From NCBI RefSeq assembly GCF_001620365.2, contig NZ_LQMT02000039.1, positions 277,767 to 341,766 of the forward strand: a DNA stretch of 64,000 bases, written 5' to 3'. This stretch comes from Amycolatopsis keratiniphila subsp. keratiniphila (GTDB taxonomy: Bacteria; Actinomycetota; Actinomycetes; Mycobacteriales; Pseudonocardiaceae). A program made the translations under genes and the position numbers. The notes beneath the pieces are model-generated. The model saw only the letters and a list, made by a program, of their open reading frames with translations, searched no databases and was not told the origin of the DNA. Positions 16,408-25,520 of this stretch are shown here, piece by piece (the stretch's first letter is position 1; every line of letters starts with the position of its first letter).

Positions 16408-18656
16408 TGAACAGCTTCCAGCTGGCCATGCGGGTGCTCCGGGTCGACCGCCGGACCCGCACGTCGGCCATCCTCACCGCGGTCGGGGTCGCCGTCGCGA
16501 CCAGTCTGGTGCTCCTGCTCGCCTCACTTCCCGGTGCCACGCAGGCCCGTTCGCAGCGGGCGATCTGGCAGGACATCGGCAGCTACTACTCCCAATCCGG
16601 GGAGAGCCAGCGGCCGGCGCCGCTGCTGATGGCGTCGAACAAGGACTACTCGGGCGACCGCGAGATCATCCGCGTCGACATCGCACTGACCGGTACCTCA
16701 CCGATGCTCAGCCTGCCGCCCGGTATCCCGAGGCTGCCCGGCCCCGGCGAGTCGATCGTTTCCCCCGAACTCGGGAAACTGATCCAGTCCGCGCCGAAGG
16801 AGCAACTCGGCGACCGGTTCGGCAAACTCGTCGACGCGCTCGGACCCGAATCCCTGATGTACCCGGAGCAGCTGGTCGCCGTCGTCGGCCACACGCCGGA
16901 GTCGATGCCGCAGACGGCGCTCGCCGCGGACGGCTTCCCCAACAAGCAGGCGAAGCCCGATCCGCTGCTCGAACTGCTCGCCTGGGTCGGCGTGATCGTT
17001 CTGCTCGTGCCGAGCCTGGTGCTCGTCGCGTCTTCGGCCAGGCTCACCGCCGCCCGGCGTGAGCTGCGGATGGCCGCGCTGCGACTGGCGGGGGCGACCC
17101 CTGGCCAGGTGACGAAGATCGTCGCCGCCGAGACGGCGTTGTCCGCCACCGTCGGCGCGCTGCTCGGCATCCTCGTGGCACCCGCGCTGCAAGGGCTCTC
17201 GACGTTCGTCCCGTGGGGCGGCGGCACCTGGCTCGCGTCGGACTTCAGCCTGTCGGTCGGCTCGACCATCGCGGTCGCCGTCGCGATCCCGCTGCTGGTC
17301 GTCTTCGCCGGGATCCTCGGCATCCGCCGGGTGCTGAAGACGCCGCTGTTCGCGGCATCGGCGCACGCTCGAAAGCCGCTGCACTGGTGGCGGCTGCTCG
17401 CGGTCCCGGTGGCCGGCGCGTTCTTCCTCTTCGCGGTCGCCCAGGACGACGCCAGCCTGCCGATGGTGATGCTCGGCCTGTTCCTGCTGGTCGGCTCGGC
17501 CGCCATCATCGGCCCCTGGGTCACCTCGGCGGTCGGTGGCACGTTCGTCCGCATCTGGCGCAAACCGGCGTCGCTGCTGGCCGGACGCAGGCTCCGCGAC
17601 GACCCGAAGAGCGCCTACCGCGCCACCGCGGGCGTCGTGCTCGCCGTCTTCACCGGCTCGATGGCGCTCACCCTGCTGCCCTCGTTCGAGTCGATGGCGG
17701 GCGGCGGCCGGACCTTCAAGGACAACGTCCTCTACGCCCAATCCGACGCGACCCAGGCGAAGCAGATCGCCGATCAGACCAACGCGTCCCTCGCCCGCTA
17801 CGGCATCACCGAGAAGGCCGTCTCGGTCGGGCAGGTCTACCTGTCCACCGGCGAGCCGGGCACCCGCTCACAGAATCTGAACCGAGCCTTCGTGATGACC
17901 TGCGAGGACGCCTCGAAACTCCTGCGGGTGAATCTCGGCGGCTCCTGCCAACCGGGACCCGCGATCTACAGCAGGTACGCCATCAATCCGGCGGAGTACC
18001 GCGTGCTGGCGGAGTACGACAAGGCCGGTCCGCCGCTGGACCCGAAGGCTCCCGTGCACCTCTTCCCGCAGGGTGACGAGGACACGTCCAGCACGATCGT
18101 CATCGACCCGGCCCTGGTGCCCGCGGGGGTCACACCGGAGCGCTTCGACGTGATCGTGCCGACGACCCCGCAGAACGCCGAGACCGTGCGGACCGCCCTG
18201 GTCGGCGCCGCTCCCGGCCAGGAGGTCGGCAGCCGCGGCCTGCACCTGATCGGCCAGCAGCAGGAACTCGGCGACCTGCGCCGGGTCACCGTCATCGGCC
18301 TGATCGCCGCCGGGGTGCTCGCCGGCTGCAGTGCGGCCGTGGCGACCGCCGGTTCGGTGATGGACCGCCGCCGCACCTTCGGGGCGCTCATCGCGGCCGG
18401 GACACCGGTCCGGGTGCTGGCGAGGGCGTTGCGGATGGAAGCGGCCCTGCCCGCGATGGTGGCCACCATCGGTGCGGGTGCGGTCGGGATCGGCGTCGGC
18501 ATGGGGCTCTACAGCCTGGTCGAGAAGGACGCGGTCGTGCTGAGCCCGTGGCTGCTGGCGCCCGTGGTGCTGGGAATCGGGGTGGCGTTGCTCGGGGCAT
18601 CCGTCTCGACCCCGGCGCTCAAGCGGGTGCAGTCGGAGCCCCTGGCCGACGAGTAG
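16407..18656 (+). CDS. FtsX-like ABC permease
   Basis: 749 residues, a duplicated FtsX-type permease: an N-terminal helix (about 20-40), an extracytoplasmic domain to about 190, helices around 190-310 and 330-390, a second extracytoplasmic domain (about 430-620) and three helices at the C-terminus. This two-half arrangement is typical of actinobacterial MacB/BceB-like exporters that do not span the membrane but act mechanically on lipids or peptides. Starts within the ATGA-like junction with the ATPase gene. Ends before a strong bidirectional terminator. Confidence 0.88.
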   Translation: MNSFQLAMRVLRVDRRTRTSAILTAVGVAVATSLVLLLASLPGATQARSQRAIWQDIGSYYSQSGESQRPAPLLMASNKDYSGDREIIRVDIALTGTSPMLSLPPGIPRLPGPGESIVSPELGKLIQSAPKEQLGDRFGKLVDALGPESLMYPEQLVAVVGHTPESMPQTALAADGFPNKQAKPDPLLELLAWVGVIVLLVPSLVLVASSARLTAARRELRMAALRLAGATPGQVTKIVAAETALSATVGALLGILVAPALQGLSTFVPWGGGTWLASDFSLSVGSTIAVAVAIPLLVVFAGILGIRRVLKTPLFAASAHARKPLHWWRLLAVPVAGAFFLFAVAQDDASLPMVMLGLFLLVGSAAIIGPWVTSAVGGTFVRIWRKPASLLAGRRLRDDPKSAYRATAGVVLAVFTGSMALTLLPSFESMAGGGRTFKDNVLYAQSDATQAKQIADQTNASLARYGITEKAVSVGQVYLSTGEPGTRSQNLNRAFVMTCEDASKLLRVNLGGSCQPGPAIYSRYAINPAEYRVLAEYDKAGPPLDPKAPVHLFPQGDEDTSSTIVIDPALVPAGVTPERFDVIVPTTPQNAETVRTALVGAAPGQEVGSRGLHLIGQQQELGDLRRVTVIGLIAAGVLAGCSAAVATAGSVMDRRRTFGALIAAGTPVRVLARALRMEAALPAMVATIGAGAVGIGVGMGLYSLVEKDAVVLSPWLLAPVVLGIGVALLGASVSTPALKRVQSEPLADE

Positions 18657-18704
18657 GAAAAAGGTTCGCCCGAATGGCGTCATGGCGCCTGGGCGGGCAG
18701 GTCT

Positions 18705-18735
18705 CGTGGGTGGAGTCGGTGGTGATCCACCCACG
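18705..18735 (+). terminator. Inverted repeat after ABC operon
   Basis: 10-bp perfect arms CGTGGGTGGA and TCCACCCACG with an 11-nt loop, about 50 bp after the permease stop. First of two hairpins in this convergent gap. Confidence 0.4.
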
Positions 18736-18834
18736 GGCCGGGTGCCCGGTCGTCTCTCTGTCGGGGGAGGGACGAACGGGCACCGGGGACGCGCAGGGGG
18801 CGTTCCGAGGTGCGGGGGTGTGAAGAAAGGGCCG

Positions 18835-18869
18835 GTCAGGGACGTGGGGACGTCCTGACCGGCCCTTTC
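18835..18869. terminator. Bidirectional terminator between permease and trmB
   Basis: GAAAGGGCCGGTCAGG pairs with its complement at 18854-18869, extended by ACGT/ACGT around a 4-nt loop with one bulged G. A-tract on one side and T-tract on the other (GAAAG...CTTTC), in a convergent gap 8 bp from the trmB stop. Confidence 0.7.
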
Positions 18870-18876
18870 AATGCGC

Positions 18877-19584
18877 TCAGACCCGCTCGAAGATCAGGTC
18901 GTGCGAGATCCGGCCCTCGACGTCGGCGCGGTTCTCGAACTTCGTGATCGGCCGCCACTCCGGCCGCGGCGCCCAGCCGCCGGGCTCGCCGGCGTGACGG
19001 TTGCGCAGGAGCGGCTCGGCCGAGCAGACCTCCATCATCTGCTCGGCGTAGTTCTCCCAGTCGGTCGCCATGTGGAAGGTCCCGCCCGGCGCGAGCCGCG
19101 AGGCCACCAGCGCGACGAACCCGGGCTGCACGATCCGCCGCTTGTGGTGCCGCTTCTTCGGCCACGGGTCCGGGAAGAACAGCCGGACGCCGGACAGCGA
19201 GCCCGGCTCCACGTGCGAGGTCAGCAGCACGACGGCGTCACCGTGCATCAGCCGCAGGTTCTCCACCCCGAGCTTCTCGGCGCGCAGCATCAGCTGGCCG
19301 AGCCCCGGGTCGTACACCTCGACCGCGACGTAGTTGAGTTCCGGCGCGGCGGCGGCGAGCTGGGACGTCGTCTCGCCCATGCCCGAACCGATCTCCACCA
19401 TGACCGGGGCCTGCCTGCCGAACCAGTCGTCGAAGTCCACCGGTCCTTCGGGCAGTTCGCCGACGGTGCGGCCGAGGGACGGCCAGAGTTCGTTCCAGGC
19501 GCGCTGCTGCCCGACGGTCATACGGCCGCCGCGTTTGACATAGCTGACCACGCTGCGCATCCGTGGCTGGTCCTCGTTTTCCAC
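18877..19584 (-). CDS. trmB: tRNA (guanine-N7-)-methyltransferase TrmB
   Basis: Methylates G46 of tRNAs using SAM. The SAM site MVEIGSGMGETTSQLA, the AVEVYDPGL strand, and the family signature FFPDPWPKKRHHKRRIVQP with the catalytic Asp are clear, as is TDWENYAEQM near the C-terminus. GTG 19584 gives 235 residues (VENEDQPRMRSVVSYVKRGGR...), the usual actinobacterial N-terminus; ATG 19560 is an alternative. The frame stays open to 20187 only because it overlaps the upstream gene. It begins 20 bp after the stop of that unknown gene. Confidence 0.92.
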   Translation of the reverse strand: MENEDQPRMRSVVSYVKRGGRMTVGQQRAWNELWPSLGRTVGELPEGPVDFDDWFGRQAPVMVEIGSGMGETTSQLAAAAPELNYVAVEVYDPGLGQLMLRAEKLGVENLRLMHGDAVVLLTSHVEPGSLSGVRLFFPDPWPKKRHHKRRIVQPGFVALVASRLAPGGTFHMATDWENYAEQMMEVCSAEPLLRNRHAGEPGGWAPRPEWRPITKFENRADVEGRISHDLIFERV

Positions 19585-19604
19585 CAGCCCATTAAACGCG
19601 GCGG

Positions 19605-20180
19605 TTACCTGACGGCTTCGAACTCCCCCAGCCGCGAGCGCAGCCCGGCGAATCCGCCGACCGCGATCGGGGTGGGCGTCGGGCTGGAGTGCGCGGGAAG
19701 AACGTCGATCCAGCCGTCGTGGCGGCTGGTGTTCAGCACCGTGGTCGGGATCGAATGCCCGGACGCGCCGCGTTCGGAAGGCATGAACTCCCAGTAACCG
19801 GATTCTCCGTCCGCGGCCCACGGCACGAATTCCCAGCCGGGTCGCCTGCCGAGCAGGCCGGCGATGCGATCTTCGATGCGGAAACCGAGCTCCCGCGATT
19901 CGAGCCGTCCTTCCACGATGGCGCGAAGCCACCAAGGCGCGGGAATTTCGCCGTGCATTCCGCTCGACGCGCGGTACAACGCGACGACGAGATCTTCGGG
20001 GGCGCGATGCACCCAGGCGCGGCGGATATCCGACGGCCGGGTCGCGGACGCCACCGTGCGGGGCAGTTCGATCGCCTGTGACCATTCGAGGTCGAGCATG
20101 GGCTCGAGGCGGGGCTGCATACTTTCCGTGCGGGCTTGCGGGATCATGCGTTCTACTCCCTGACCGGAATCCACCGTCAA
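19605..20180 (-). CDS. Protein of unknown function
   Basis: 191 residues, no recognised domain. The sequence is soluble, tryptophan-rich and mixed in charge (LEWSQAIEL, PAPWWLRAIVEG, GWEFVPWAADGESGYWEF). Translation probably starts at TTG 20180: GGAGGTGAT, complementary to the 16S 3' end, lies with 5 bp spacing, an unusually complete Shine-Dalgarno; the ATG 12 codons later has none as good. It is the first gene of a probable unit with trmB. No signal peptide or membrane segment. Confidence 0.65.
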   Translation of the reverse strand: MTVDSGQGVERMIPQARTESMQPRLEPMLDLEWSQAIELPRTVASATRPSDIRRAWVHRAPEDLVVALYRASSGMHGEIPAPWWLRAIVEGRLESRELGFRIEDRIAGLLGRRPGWEFVPWAADGESGYWEFMPSERGASGHSIPTTVLNTSRHDGWIDVLPAHSSPTPTPIAVGGFAGLRSRLGEFEAVR

Positions 20181-20256
20181 GGATCACCTCCGGGGCCGAG
20201 AGCCGAAAAATAGGCTCGTCCCGAGCATCGCCCGGTCAGGAACAGTATGTCCGCTC

Positions 20257-20276
20257 CCTGTGAGAGAAGCCACAGG
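20257..20276 (-). terminator. Short hairpin after ABC permease
   Basis: CCTGTG and CACAGG arms around an 8-nt loop, 40 bp past the permease stop on the minus strand. Weak stem. Confidence 0.35.
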
Positions 20277-20316
20277 CTCTTAACGTGGACTTAACTCCTT
20301 TGGCCGCGGTAAAAGC

Positions 20317-21069
20317 TCACGCGTCCCTTCGATGGGTGATCATCAGCCCGGCCGCATAAACAATCACGCAGATGCCGCCGAAATAAGCCAAATAGCCCCA
20401 CGGTCCCAACGGTGGTTCGAGTTTCAGCATCGAAACCGTCAGATCCGGTCCCGAAAACTGATTCGCCGCGAAGAACGGCATCCACTGGTAGATGTCGTCG
20501 CCGACTTTCGGGATCAGCACGACGAGTCCCTCGAGCACCTGCGTCCAGGCCAGCGCGAACCCGAGCGCGAACGCGGGGCTGCGGAACAGCAGCCCGAGGC
20601 CCACCCCGAGCAGACCGGTCAGGAAGAAGGTCAGGCCCTGGCCCGCCACCGCGCGCCAGTCGGCGCCCGAAGCCAGGCCCAGGTCGGCGGCCGGTTTGAT
20701 CAGATACGCGACAGCCCACGAGCCGAAACCCACCAGCAGCCCGATCAGCCCCGAGAACACCCCGACGACGGCGCCCTTCGCCAGCAAGGCGGGCACGCGC
20801 GAGGGCACCGCCTGGAAGGTGAGCTTCATCGTGCCCCAGTTGAACTCCGTCGCCGCCGCGAGAATCGCGAGCACCAGCACCACGGTGCGGCCGAGTGCGC
20901 TGGCGACCTGTGTCGAGTTCACGCCTGTCTGGCCCTCCAGCGGCACGAAGCCGAAGAAGAGCGCGGTGTAGGCGAGCGCGACCACGACCGCGATGGCCGC
21001 GCACCACCAGGGTGCGCGGGTGCTCAGCAGTTTGATCCGCTCCGCGCGGAGCATGTTCGCCGCGGTCAT
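20317..21069 (-). CDS. ABC-2 type permease, pair 1
   Basis: 250 residues with six hydrophobic segments; starts ANMLRAERIKLLSTRAPWWC and ends with a basic tail (ITHRRDA). The pattern matches drug/bacitracin-type ABC-2 permeases. The ATG overlaps the ATPase stop by 4 bp (21066-21069), so the subunits are coupled. Paralogous to 22139-22867: both begin with ERIKL..TR.PWWCA and share FQAVP.R..ALLAK and IPK.G.DIY.WMPF, so the locus arose by duplication of an ATPase-permease pair. Confidence 0.88.
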   Translation of the reverse strand: MTAANMLRAERIKLLSTRAPWWCAAIAVVVALAYTALFFGFVPLEGQTGVNSTQVASALGRTVVLVLAILAAATEFNWGTMKLTFQAVPSRVPALLAKGAVVGVFSGLIGLLVGFGSWAVAYLIKPAADLGLASGADWRAVAGQGLTFFLTGLLGVGLGLLFRSPAFALGFALAWTQVLEGLVVLIPKVGDDIYQWMPFFAANQFSGPDLTVSMLKLEPPLGPWGYLAYFGGICVIVYAAGLMITHRRDA

Positions 21070-21986
21070 CCGACGACCTCCGGTACCTGGCCGGCGCCGT
21101 ACTCGACGGCTTCGGCGGTGAGTTGCATGTATGCCTGTTCGAGCGAGCCGGCGAGCGGCTTCAGCTCGTGGAGGGTCGCCCCCGCGGCGAACGCGAGCTC
21201 GCCGATGGTGTCGCTGTCCATTTCGGACACGACGAGCGCGCCGTCCTCCTCGCGGAATTCGGCGCCCTTCTCGGTCAGCGCCGTCCGCAGCTCGGGCAGA
21301 TGCGGGCTGCGGACCCGCACGCCGAGGCCCTTCGCGCGGCCGACGAAGTCTTCCATCGTGCCCTGGTAGATCAGCTTTCCCCGCCCGATCACGACGAGGT
21401 CCTGCGCGGTCTGCGCCATCTCCGGCAGCAGGTGGCTGGACACGAACACGGTGCGCCCCTCGGCGGCGAGCGCGTGCATCAGCTTCCTGATCCAGACGAT
21501 GCCCTCGGGGTCGAGCCCGTTCACCGGCTCGTCGAATAGCAGCACCCGGGGGTCGCCCAGCAGCGCCGTGGCGATCCCGAGCCGCTGCGACATCCCGAGC
21601 GAGAACTGCCCGGCTCGTTTGCGGGCGACCGGCTCCAGCCCGACGAGCCGGAGCACCTCGTCGACGCGTTTGTCCGGGAGGCCGTTGGTCGCGGCGATCC
21701 ACCGGAGGTGTTCGCGCGCGGTGCGGCCGGGATGCCGCCAGGTGGCGTCGATCATGCCGCCGACCGTCCGAAGTGGATCATGCAGCTCGCGGTAGGCCTT
21801 GCCGTCGATCGTCACCGAACCCGACGTGGGGTTGTCGAGGCCGAGCATCATCCGCATGGTGGTGGACTTCCCCGCCCCGTTGGGGCCGAGGAATCCGGTC
21901 ACCCGTCCTGCTTCGGCGGTGAAGGAAAGATCGTCGACGGCGAGCTTGTCGCCGTAGCGTTTCGTGAGTCCGGTGGCTTCGATCAT
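21066..21986 (-). CDS. ABC transporter ATPase, pair 1
   Basis: 306 residues. Walker A FLGPNGAGKSTTMRMM, signature FSLGMSQRLGIATALLG, Walker B VLLFDEPVNGLDPEG, and a C-terminal extension of about 90 residues as in BcrA-type drug exporters. ATG 21986 follows GGAGGG by 3 bp (GGAGGGCTGATG); the frame is open much further only as a shadow of the next permease. Probable function: export of, or resistance to, a hydrophobic or peptide antibiotic. Confidence 0.9.
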   Translation of the reverse strand: MIEATGLTKRYGDKLAVDDLSFTAEAGRVTGFLGPNGAGKSTTMRMMLGLDNPTSGSVTIDGKAYRELHDPLRTVGGMIDATWRHPGRTAREHLRWIAATNGLPDKRVDEVLRLVGLEPVARKRAGQFSLGMSQRLGIATALLGDPRVLLFDEPVNGLDPEGIVWIRKLMHALAAEGRTVFVSSHLLPEMAQTAQDLVVIGRGKLIYQGTMEDFVGRAKGLGVRVRSPHLPELRTALTEKGAEFREEDGALVVSEMDSDTIGELAFAAGATLHELKPLAGSLEQAYMQLTAEAVEYGAGQVPEVVG

Positions 21987-22024
21987 CAGCCCTCCCTCCA
22001 GGTGGATTCCGACATTACGCGGGA

Positions 22025-22117
22025 AAGGACCGGGCTGCCCCCCGATAAGGCGGCCCGGTCCTTGTTCCCCTTTTTCTCCCCGTCCGGACGTCTCGCTCCC
22101 CCGAGTGGGACGTCCGG
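22025..22117 (-). terminator. Two hairpins between the ABC pairs
   Basis: AAGGACCGGGC pairs with GCCCGGTCCTT (22025-22063), and CCGGACGTC with GACGTCCGG (22084-22117). The second lies 22 bp past the pair 2 permease stop on the minus strand. They probably separate transcription of the two pairs. Confidence 0.5.
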
Positions 22118-22138
22118 CCTTCTCCCCTGTGGAAGTCC

Positions 22139-22867
22139 TTACGCGTCGCGCTTGTTCGCGACGACCAGCGAGATGACCAGCAGCACCAGCGCGAAACCGG
22201 CGAAGTAGGCCAGCGAGCCGGCTTGGCTCAGCGGAGCGTCCGCCGCGGCGGGGCCCCCGGTGAGGAACCGGTCGGCGACGTGGAACGGCATCCAGTCGTA
22301 GATGTCCTTGCCGATCTTCGGGATGAGCTGGATCAGGTTCTCCACCGCGAGGGCGTAGATCAGCACGAGCGAGATGGCGCCGGCGCTGTGCCGGATCAGG
22401 ATGCCGACGGCGATCGCGATCACCGAGGCGAGGGCGAACACCACGCCCACCCCGGCGACGCTGATCCATTCCGCGGTGGTGTTCAGCATGAGGTCTTCCG
22501 GCCGCATGGCCGAAGCGAGGCCCCAGGCGCCGAACGCGGCGATCTCGCCGATCACGAGCGACAGGATCGCGACCACGCCGGTCTTGGCCAGCAGTGCCGA
22601 AGTGCGGTTCGGCACGGCCTGGAAGGTGGTCCGGATGGTGCTGAAACGGTATTCGGTGGTCACCGAAAGCGCGGCGAGCACCATGATCACGGCCATGCCG
22701 AAGCCGTAACCGAACTGGGTGAGGCTGACGTCGGTGAGTTCCCCGTCGGGCGCGGCACTGGAGATGATGGCGGCGAAGCCGATCACGACCGCGAGTGCGG
22801 CCAGCGCGCACCACCACGGTGAGCGGGTGGTGAACAGCTTGATGCGTTCCACGGCGAGCAGAGTCAT
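22139..22867 (-). CDS. ABC-2 type permease, pair 2
   Basis: 242 residues, six hydrophobic segments, same layout as the pair 1 permease (LLAVERIKLFTTRSPWWCAL at the start, VVANKRDA at the end). It starts 27 bp after its ATPase, so pair 2 is an operon without the stop/start overlap of pair 1. Membrane channel of a drug-type exporter. Confidence 0.88.
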   Translation of the reverse strand: MTLLAVERIKLFTTRSPWWCALAALAVVIGFAAIISSAAPDGELTDVSLTQFGYGFGMAVIMVLAALSVTTEYRFSTIRTTFQAVPNRTSALLAKTGVVAILSLVIGEIAAFGAWGLASAMRPEDLMLNTTAEWISVAGVGVVFALASVIAIAVGILIRHSAGAISLVLIYALAVENLIQLIPKIGKDIYDWMPFHVADRFLTGGPAAADAPLSQAGSLAYFAGFALVLLVISLVVANKRDA

Positions 22868-22894
22868 GGCTTTTCTTTCCTCGAAAGGTGGCGG

Positions 22895-23833
22895 CTACTG
22901 GGCGGCGGTGACCACTTCGGCGGCCTCGGCTTCGAGACCGGTGTGGTACTCGACCGAATCGCCGGTGATCTGCATGAAGGCCTGCTCCAGGGAGCCGGTC
23001 TGCGGGCTGAGCTCGTGCAGCACGATCTGATTGGCCGCGGCGATCTCGCCGATCTTGTCACTGTCCAAACCGGACACCACGAGCGCGCGGTCGGCGTCGG
23101 TGACCTGAGCGCTCGCCTGCGTCAGCGCGGTGCGCAACGCGGGCAGCTGCGGAGAACGGACCTTGACCGTGTTTTCGGCGGCCCGCGCCACGAAGTCCTC
23201 GGTGGAGGACTGGGAGATCAGCCGGCCCTTGCCGATCACGACCAGGTGGCTCGCGGTCAGCGCCATCTCCGAAAGCAGGTGCGAGGAAACGAATACCGTG
23301 CGGCCTTCGTCGGCAAGCCGGTGCATGAACTTCCGGATCCAGAGGATGCCTTCGGGGTCGAGGCCGTTGACGGGCTCGTCGAAGAGAAGGACCTCCGGGT
23401 CGCCCAGCAGTGCCGCCGCGATCCCCAGCCGCTGCGACATGCCGAGGGAGAAACCGCCGGCGCGCTTTCCGGCGACGCTGGTGAGCCCGACGATCTCGAG
23501 CACCTCGTCGACCCGGCTTTCCGCGATCTTGTTGGACTTCGCCATCCACCGCAGATGCGCCCGCGCCGACCGGTTGGGGTGCACCCATTTGGCGTCCAGC
23601 AGCGCGCCGACGGTCCGCAGCGGTTCCTTGAGCTCGCGGTAGAGCTTGCCCCCGATGCGCACCTGGCCCGCGGTCGGGTTGTCCAGGCCCAGGATCATCC
23701 GCATGGTCGTGGACTTGCCCGCCCCGTTGGGGCCGAGGAACCCGGTGACCTCACCCGCCGCGACGGAGAAGGACAGGTCGTTCACCGCCAGTGTCTTGCC
23801 GTACCGCTTGGTGAGGCCCACTGCCTCGATCAT
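22895..23833 (-). CDS. ABC transporter ATPase, pair 2
   Basis: 312 residues, closely similar to the pair 1 ATPase throughout: GPNGAGKSTTMRMILGLDNPT, FSLGMSQRLGIAAALLGDP, VLLFDEPVNGLDPEGILWI. ATG 23833 is preceded by GGGGAG with 6 bp spacing; the longer open frame lies over the TetR promoter and is discarded. It is divergent from the TetR gene at 24024 with a clear operator between, so TetR control of pair 2 is plausible. Confidence 0.9.
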   Translation of the reverse strand: MIEAVGLTKRYGKTLAVNDLSFSVAAGEVTGFLGPNGAGKSTTMRMILGLDNPTAGQVRIGGKLYRELKEPLRTVGALLDAKWVHPNRSARAHLRWMAKSNKIAESRVDEVLEIVGLTSVAGKRAGGFSLGMSQRLGIAAALLGDPEVLLFDEPVNGLDPEGILWIRKFMHRLADEGRTVFVSSHLLSEMALTASHLVVIGKGRLISQSSTEDFVARAAENTVKVRSPQLPALRTALTQASAQVTDADRALVVSGLDSDKIGEIAAANQIVLHELSPQTGSLEQAFMQITGDSVEYHTGLEAEAAEVVTAAQ

Positions 23834-23997
23834 GTCTGCTCCCCTCGGCGACTGCGAGAACAATCGTCGTCCATGTGGGTGGCCGAGCGCGTCATCCTGA
23901 GGTGCCAACCTGATACCCGACCTGAGACGTAGCTTGCCGTCTTCCGGCGGCGTACGCGATCGGTGATACCCCTGAGAGTGACCCTGATTCGCCAGGG

Positions 23998-24019
23998 TTA
24001 ATGAACCGTGGTTCAATAA
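23998..24019. promoter_or_regulatory. TetR operator
   Basis: Dyad TGAACC-GT-GGTTCA flanked by TTA and TAA, so 18 of 22 positions are symmetric. It lies 4 bp before the TetR ATG and 165 bp from the divergent ABC ATPase. The position suits steric autorepression. Confidence 0.65.
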
Positions 24020-24023
24020 TCGC

Positions 24024-24602
24024 ATGGCGAGGCCCCGGAGCATCACGGACGAACGATTGCTGACCGCGGCGGGAACCGTGATCGGCATGGTCGGGCCGGG
24101 TTTCACGCTGGCCCAGGTGGCGGCGGAGGCCGGGGTGGCGGTCGGCACCGTCGCCCAGCGGTTCGGTTCGAAGAACGGTCTCCTGCTGGCGTTGAGCCGG
24201 GAGAACACGCGCTCCGTCGTGGAAGCGATGCGGGAATGCGGTGAGCTGGCCGATCCCGTGGAAGCGCTACGGGCGGCGGTCGTCGTGGTCTACGAGGGCC
24301 TTGGCGACGGGGAGACCGCGGCGAACCATCTCGGGCAGCTGGGGGTGGACATCGGCGATCCGGGGTTGCGTGCGCTGCTCGGTGAACATTTCACCGCCGT
24401 GGAAGCGGAATTGCGCAAGCTGGTGCGCGTCGCGGCGCGTGACCTGCCGGGCGCGCCCGGTGTCGTCCGCGCCGCGCGAGTGCTGCTGGGGGTGGCGAAC
24501 GGGGCCGCGCTGGACTGGTCGATCCGGCCGAAGGGCCGGATCACCGAACGGTTGGGGCAAGACGTGGACGCGGTGCTGACCGCGTGGAAGGGAGTGTCCT
24601 GA
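24024..24602 (+). CDS. TetR-family regulator
   Basis: 192 residues. The N-terminal helix-turn-helix reads FTLAQVAAEAGVAVGTVAQRFGSKNGLL, with VGTVAQRFGSK in the place of the usual recognition helix; the rest is a helical ligand domain. Its TGA is directly followed by the ATG of the SDR gene, so the two form one operon. Probably represses itself, the SDR and perhaps the divergent ABC exporter; the ligand may be the substrate of the reductase or the exporter (inference). Confidence 0.88.
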   Translation: MARPRSITDERLLTAAGTVIGMVGPGFTLAQVAAEAGVAVGTVAQRFGSKNGLLLALSRENTRSVVEAMRECGELADPVEALRAAVVVVYEGLGDGETAANHLGQLGVDIGDPGLRALLGEHFTAVEAELRKLVRVAARDLPGAPGVVRAARVLLGVANGAALDWSIRPKGRITERLGQDVDAVLTAWKGVS

Positions 24603-25514
24603 ATGGACCGGAAAGTGGCCGTGGTCACGGGGGCGACGCGGGGATGTGGCCGGGCGATCGCGGTGGAACTGGGCAGGCTCGGCTGGACGGTGTTCGTCAC
24701 CGGCCGCACGACGCGGGAGCACCAGTCCCCGATGAAGCGTTCGGAGACGATCGAAGACACCGCTGAGCTCGTCGACGCGGCGGGCGGCCGGGGGATCCCC
24801 GTCCGGACCGACTTCACCGTCGTGTCCGATGTGGACGCGCTGAAGGCGCGGATCGAGTCCGAAGTGGACGGCCGGATCGACGTCCTGGTCGACGACGTCT
24901 GGGGCGGCGACCAGTTCGCGGATTTCGAGGGGGCGTACTGGGACTCCAGCCTCGACGACGCGCTCACGCTGGTGCACAACGCGATCGACACGCATCTGAT
25001 CGCGCTGCACCGGCTGCTCCCGCTGGTGGTGAAGCGGGAGGGCGGGCTCGTCCTCGAGGTCACCGACGGCGACCACGACGAGTACGTCGGCGCGGGGATC
25101 CCGTATTTCCTCGCGAAATGCGGGATCCGCGCGATCGGCAGGGCGCTCGGCGCCGAGCTGAAGAAGTACGGCTGCGTCGGGATGACCGTCACGCCGGGCT
25201 TCCTGCGTTCGGAAGCCATGCTCGACTACTTCAAGGTCACCGAGGAGACGTGGCGTGACGCGGTCGGCAAGGCCGCGCCGGTCGATTTCGCGATCTCGGA
25301 GACCCCGGCGCTGCTCGGGCGCGGTGTCGCGAAGCTGGCGACCGACCCGGAGGTCTCGCGGTTCGCGGGCAAGACGCTGGCGTCGTGGACGTTGATGAAC
25401 GAGTACGGCCTCACCGACGTCGACGGCTCGCGTCCCGACTTCGGCAAGTGGATGGCCGAAGTCCGGGACACGGGCAAGGACCCGGCGACGGCGGATCACT
25501 CGCTGTACCGCTGA
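24603..25514 (+). CDS. SDR-family oxidoreductase in TetR operon
   Basis: 303 residues. GATRGCGRAIAVELGRLG is the dinucleotide-binding motif and FVTGRTT the NADP-favouring region. The catalytic region is atypical: VLVDDVWGGDQF replaces the NNAG motif, and YFLAKCGIRAI supplies Tyr and Lys. This is the longer SDR subgroup with a DVWGG element. Starts immediately after the regulator stop. Two of the 13-bp GTCC-N5-GGAC motifs fall in it (24824, 24857). Confidence 0.82.
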   Translation: MDRKVAVVTGATRGCGRAIAVELGRLGWTVFVTGRTTREHQSPMKRSETIEDTAELVDAAGGRGIPVRTDFTVVSDVDALKARIESEVDGRIDVLVDDVWGGDQFADFEGAYWDSSLDDALTLVHNAIDTHLIALHRLLPLVVKREGGLVLEVTDGDHDEYVGAGIPYFLAKCGIRAIGRALGAELKKYGCVGMTVTPGFLRSEAMLDYFKVTEETWRDAVGKAAPVDFAISETPALLGRGVAKLATDPEVSRFAGKTLASWTLMNEYGLTDVDGSRPDFGKWMAEVRDTGKDPATADHSLYR

Positions 25515-25520
25515 GGGATC

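Noticed and set aside
19585..20187. N-terminal extension of trmB
   Set aside because: Overlaps the unknown gene in another frame and is Arg/His-rich; TrmB family proteins begin near 19584.
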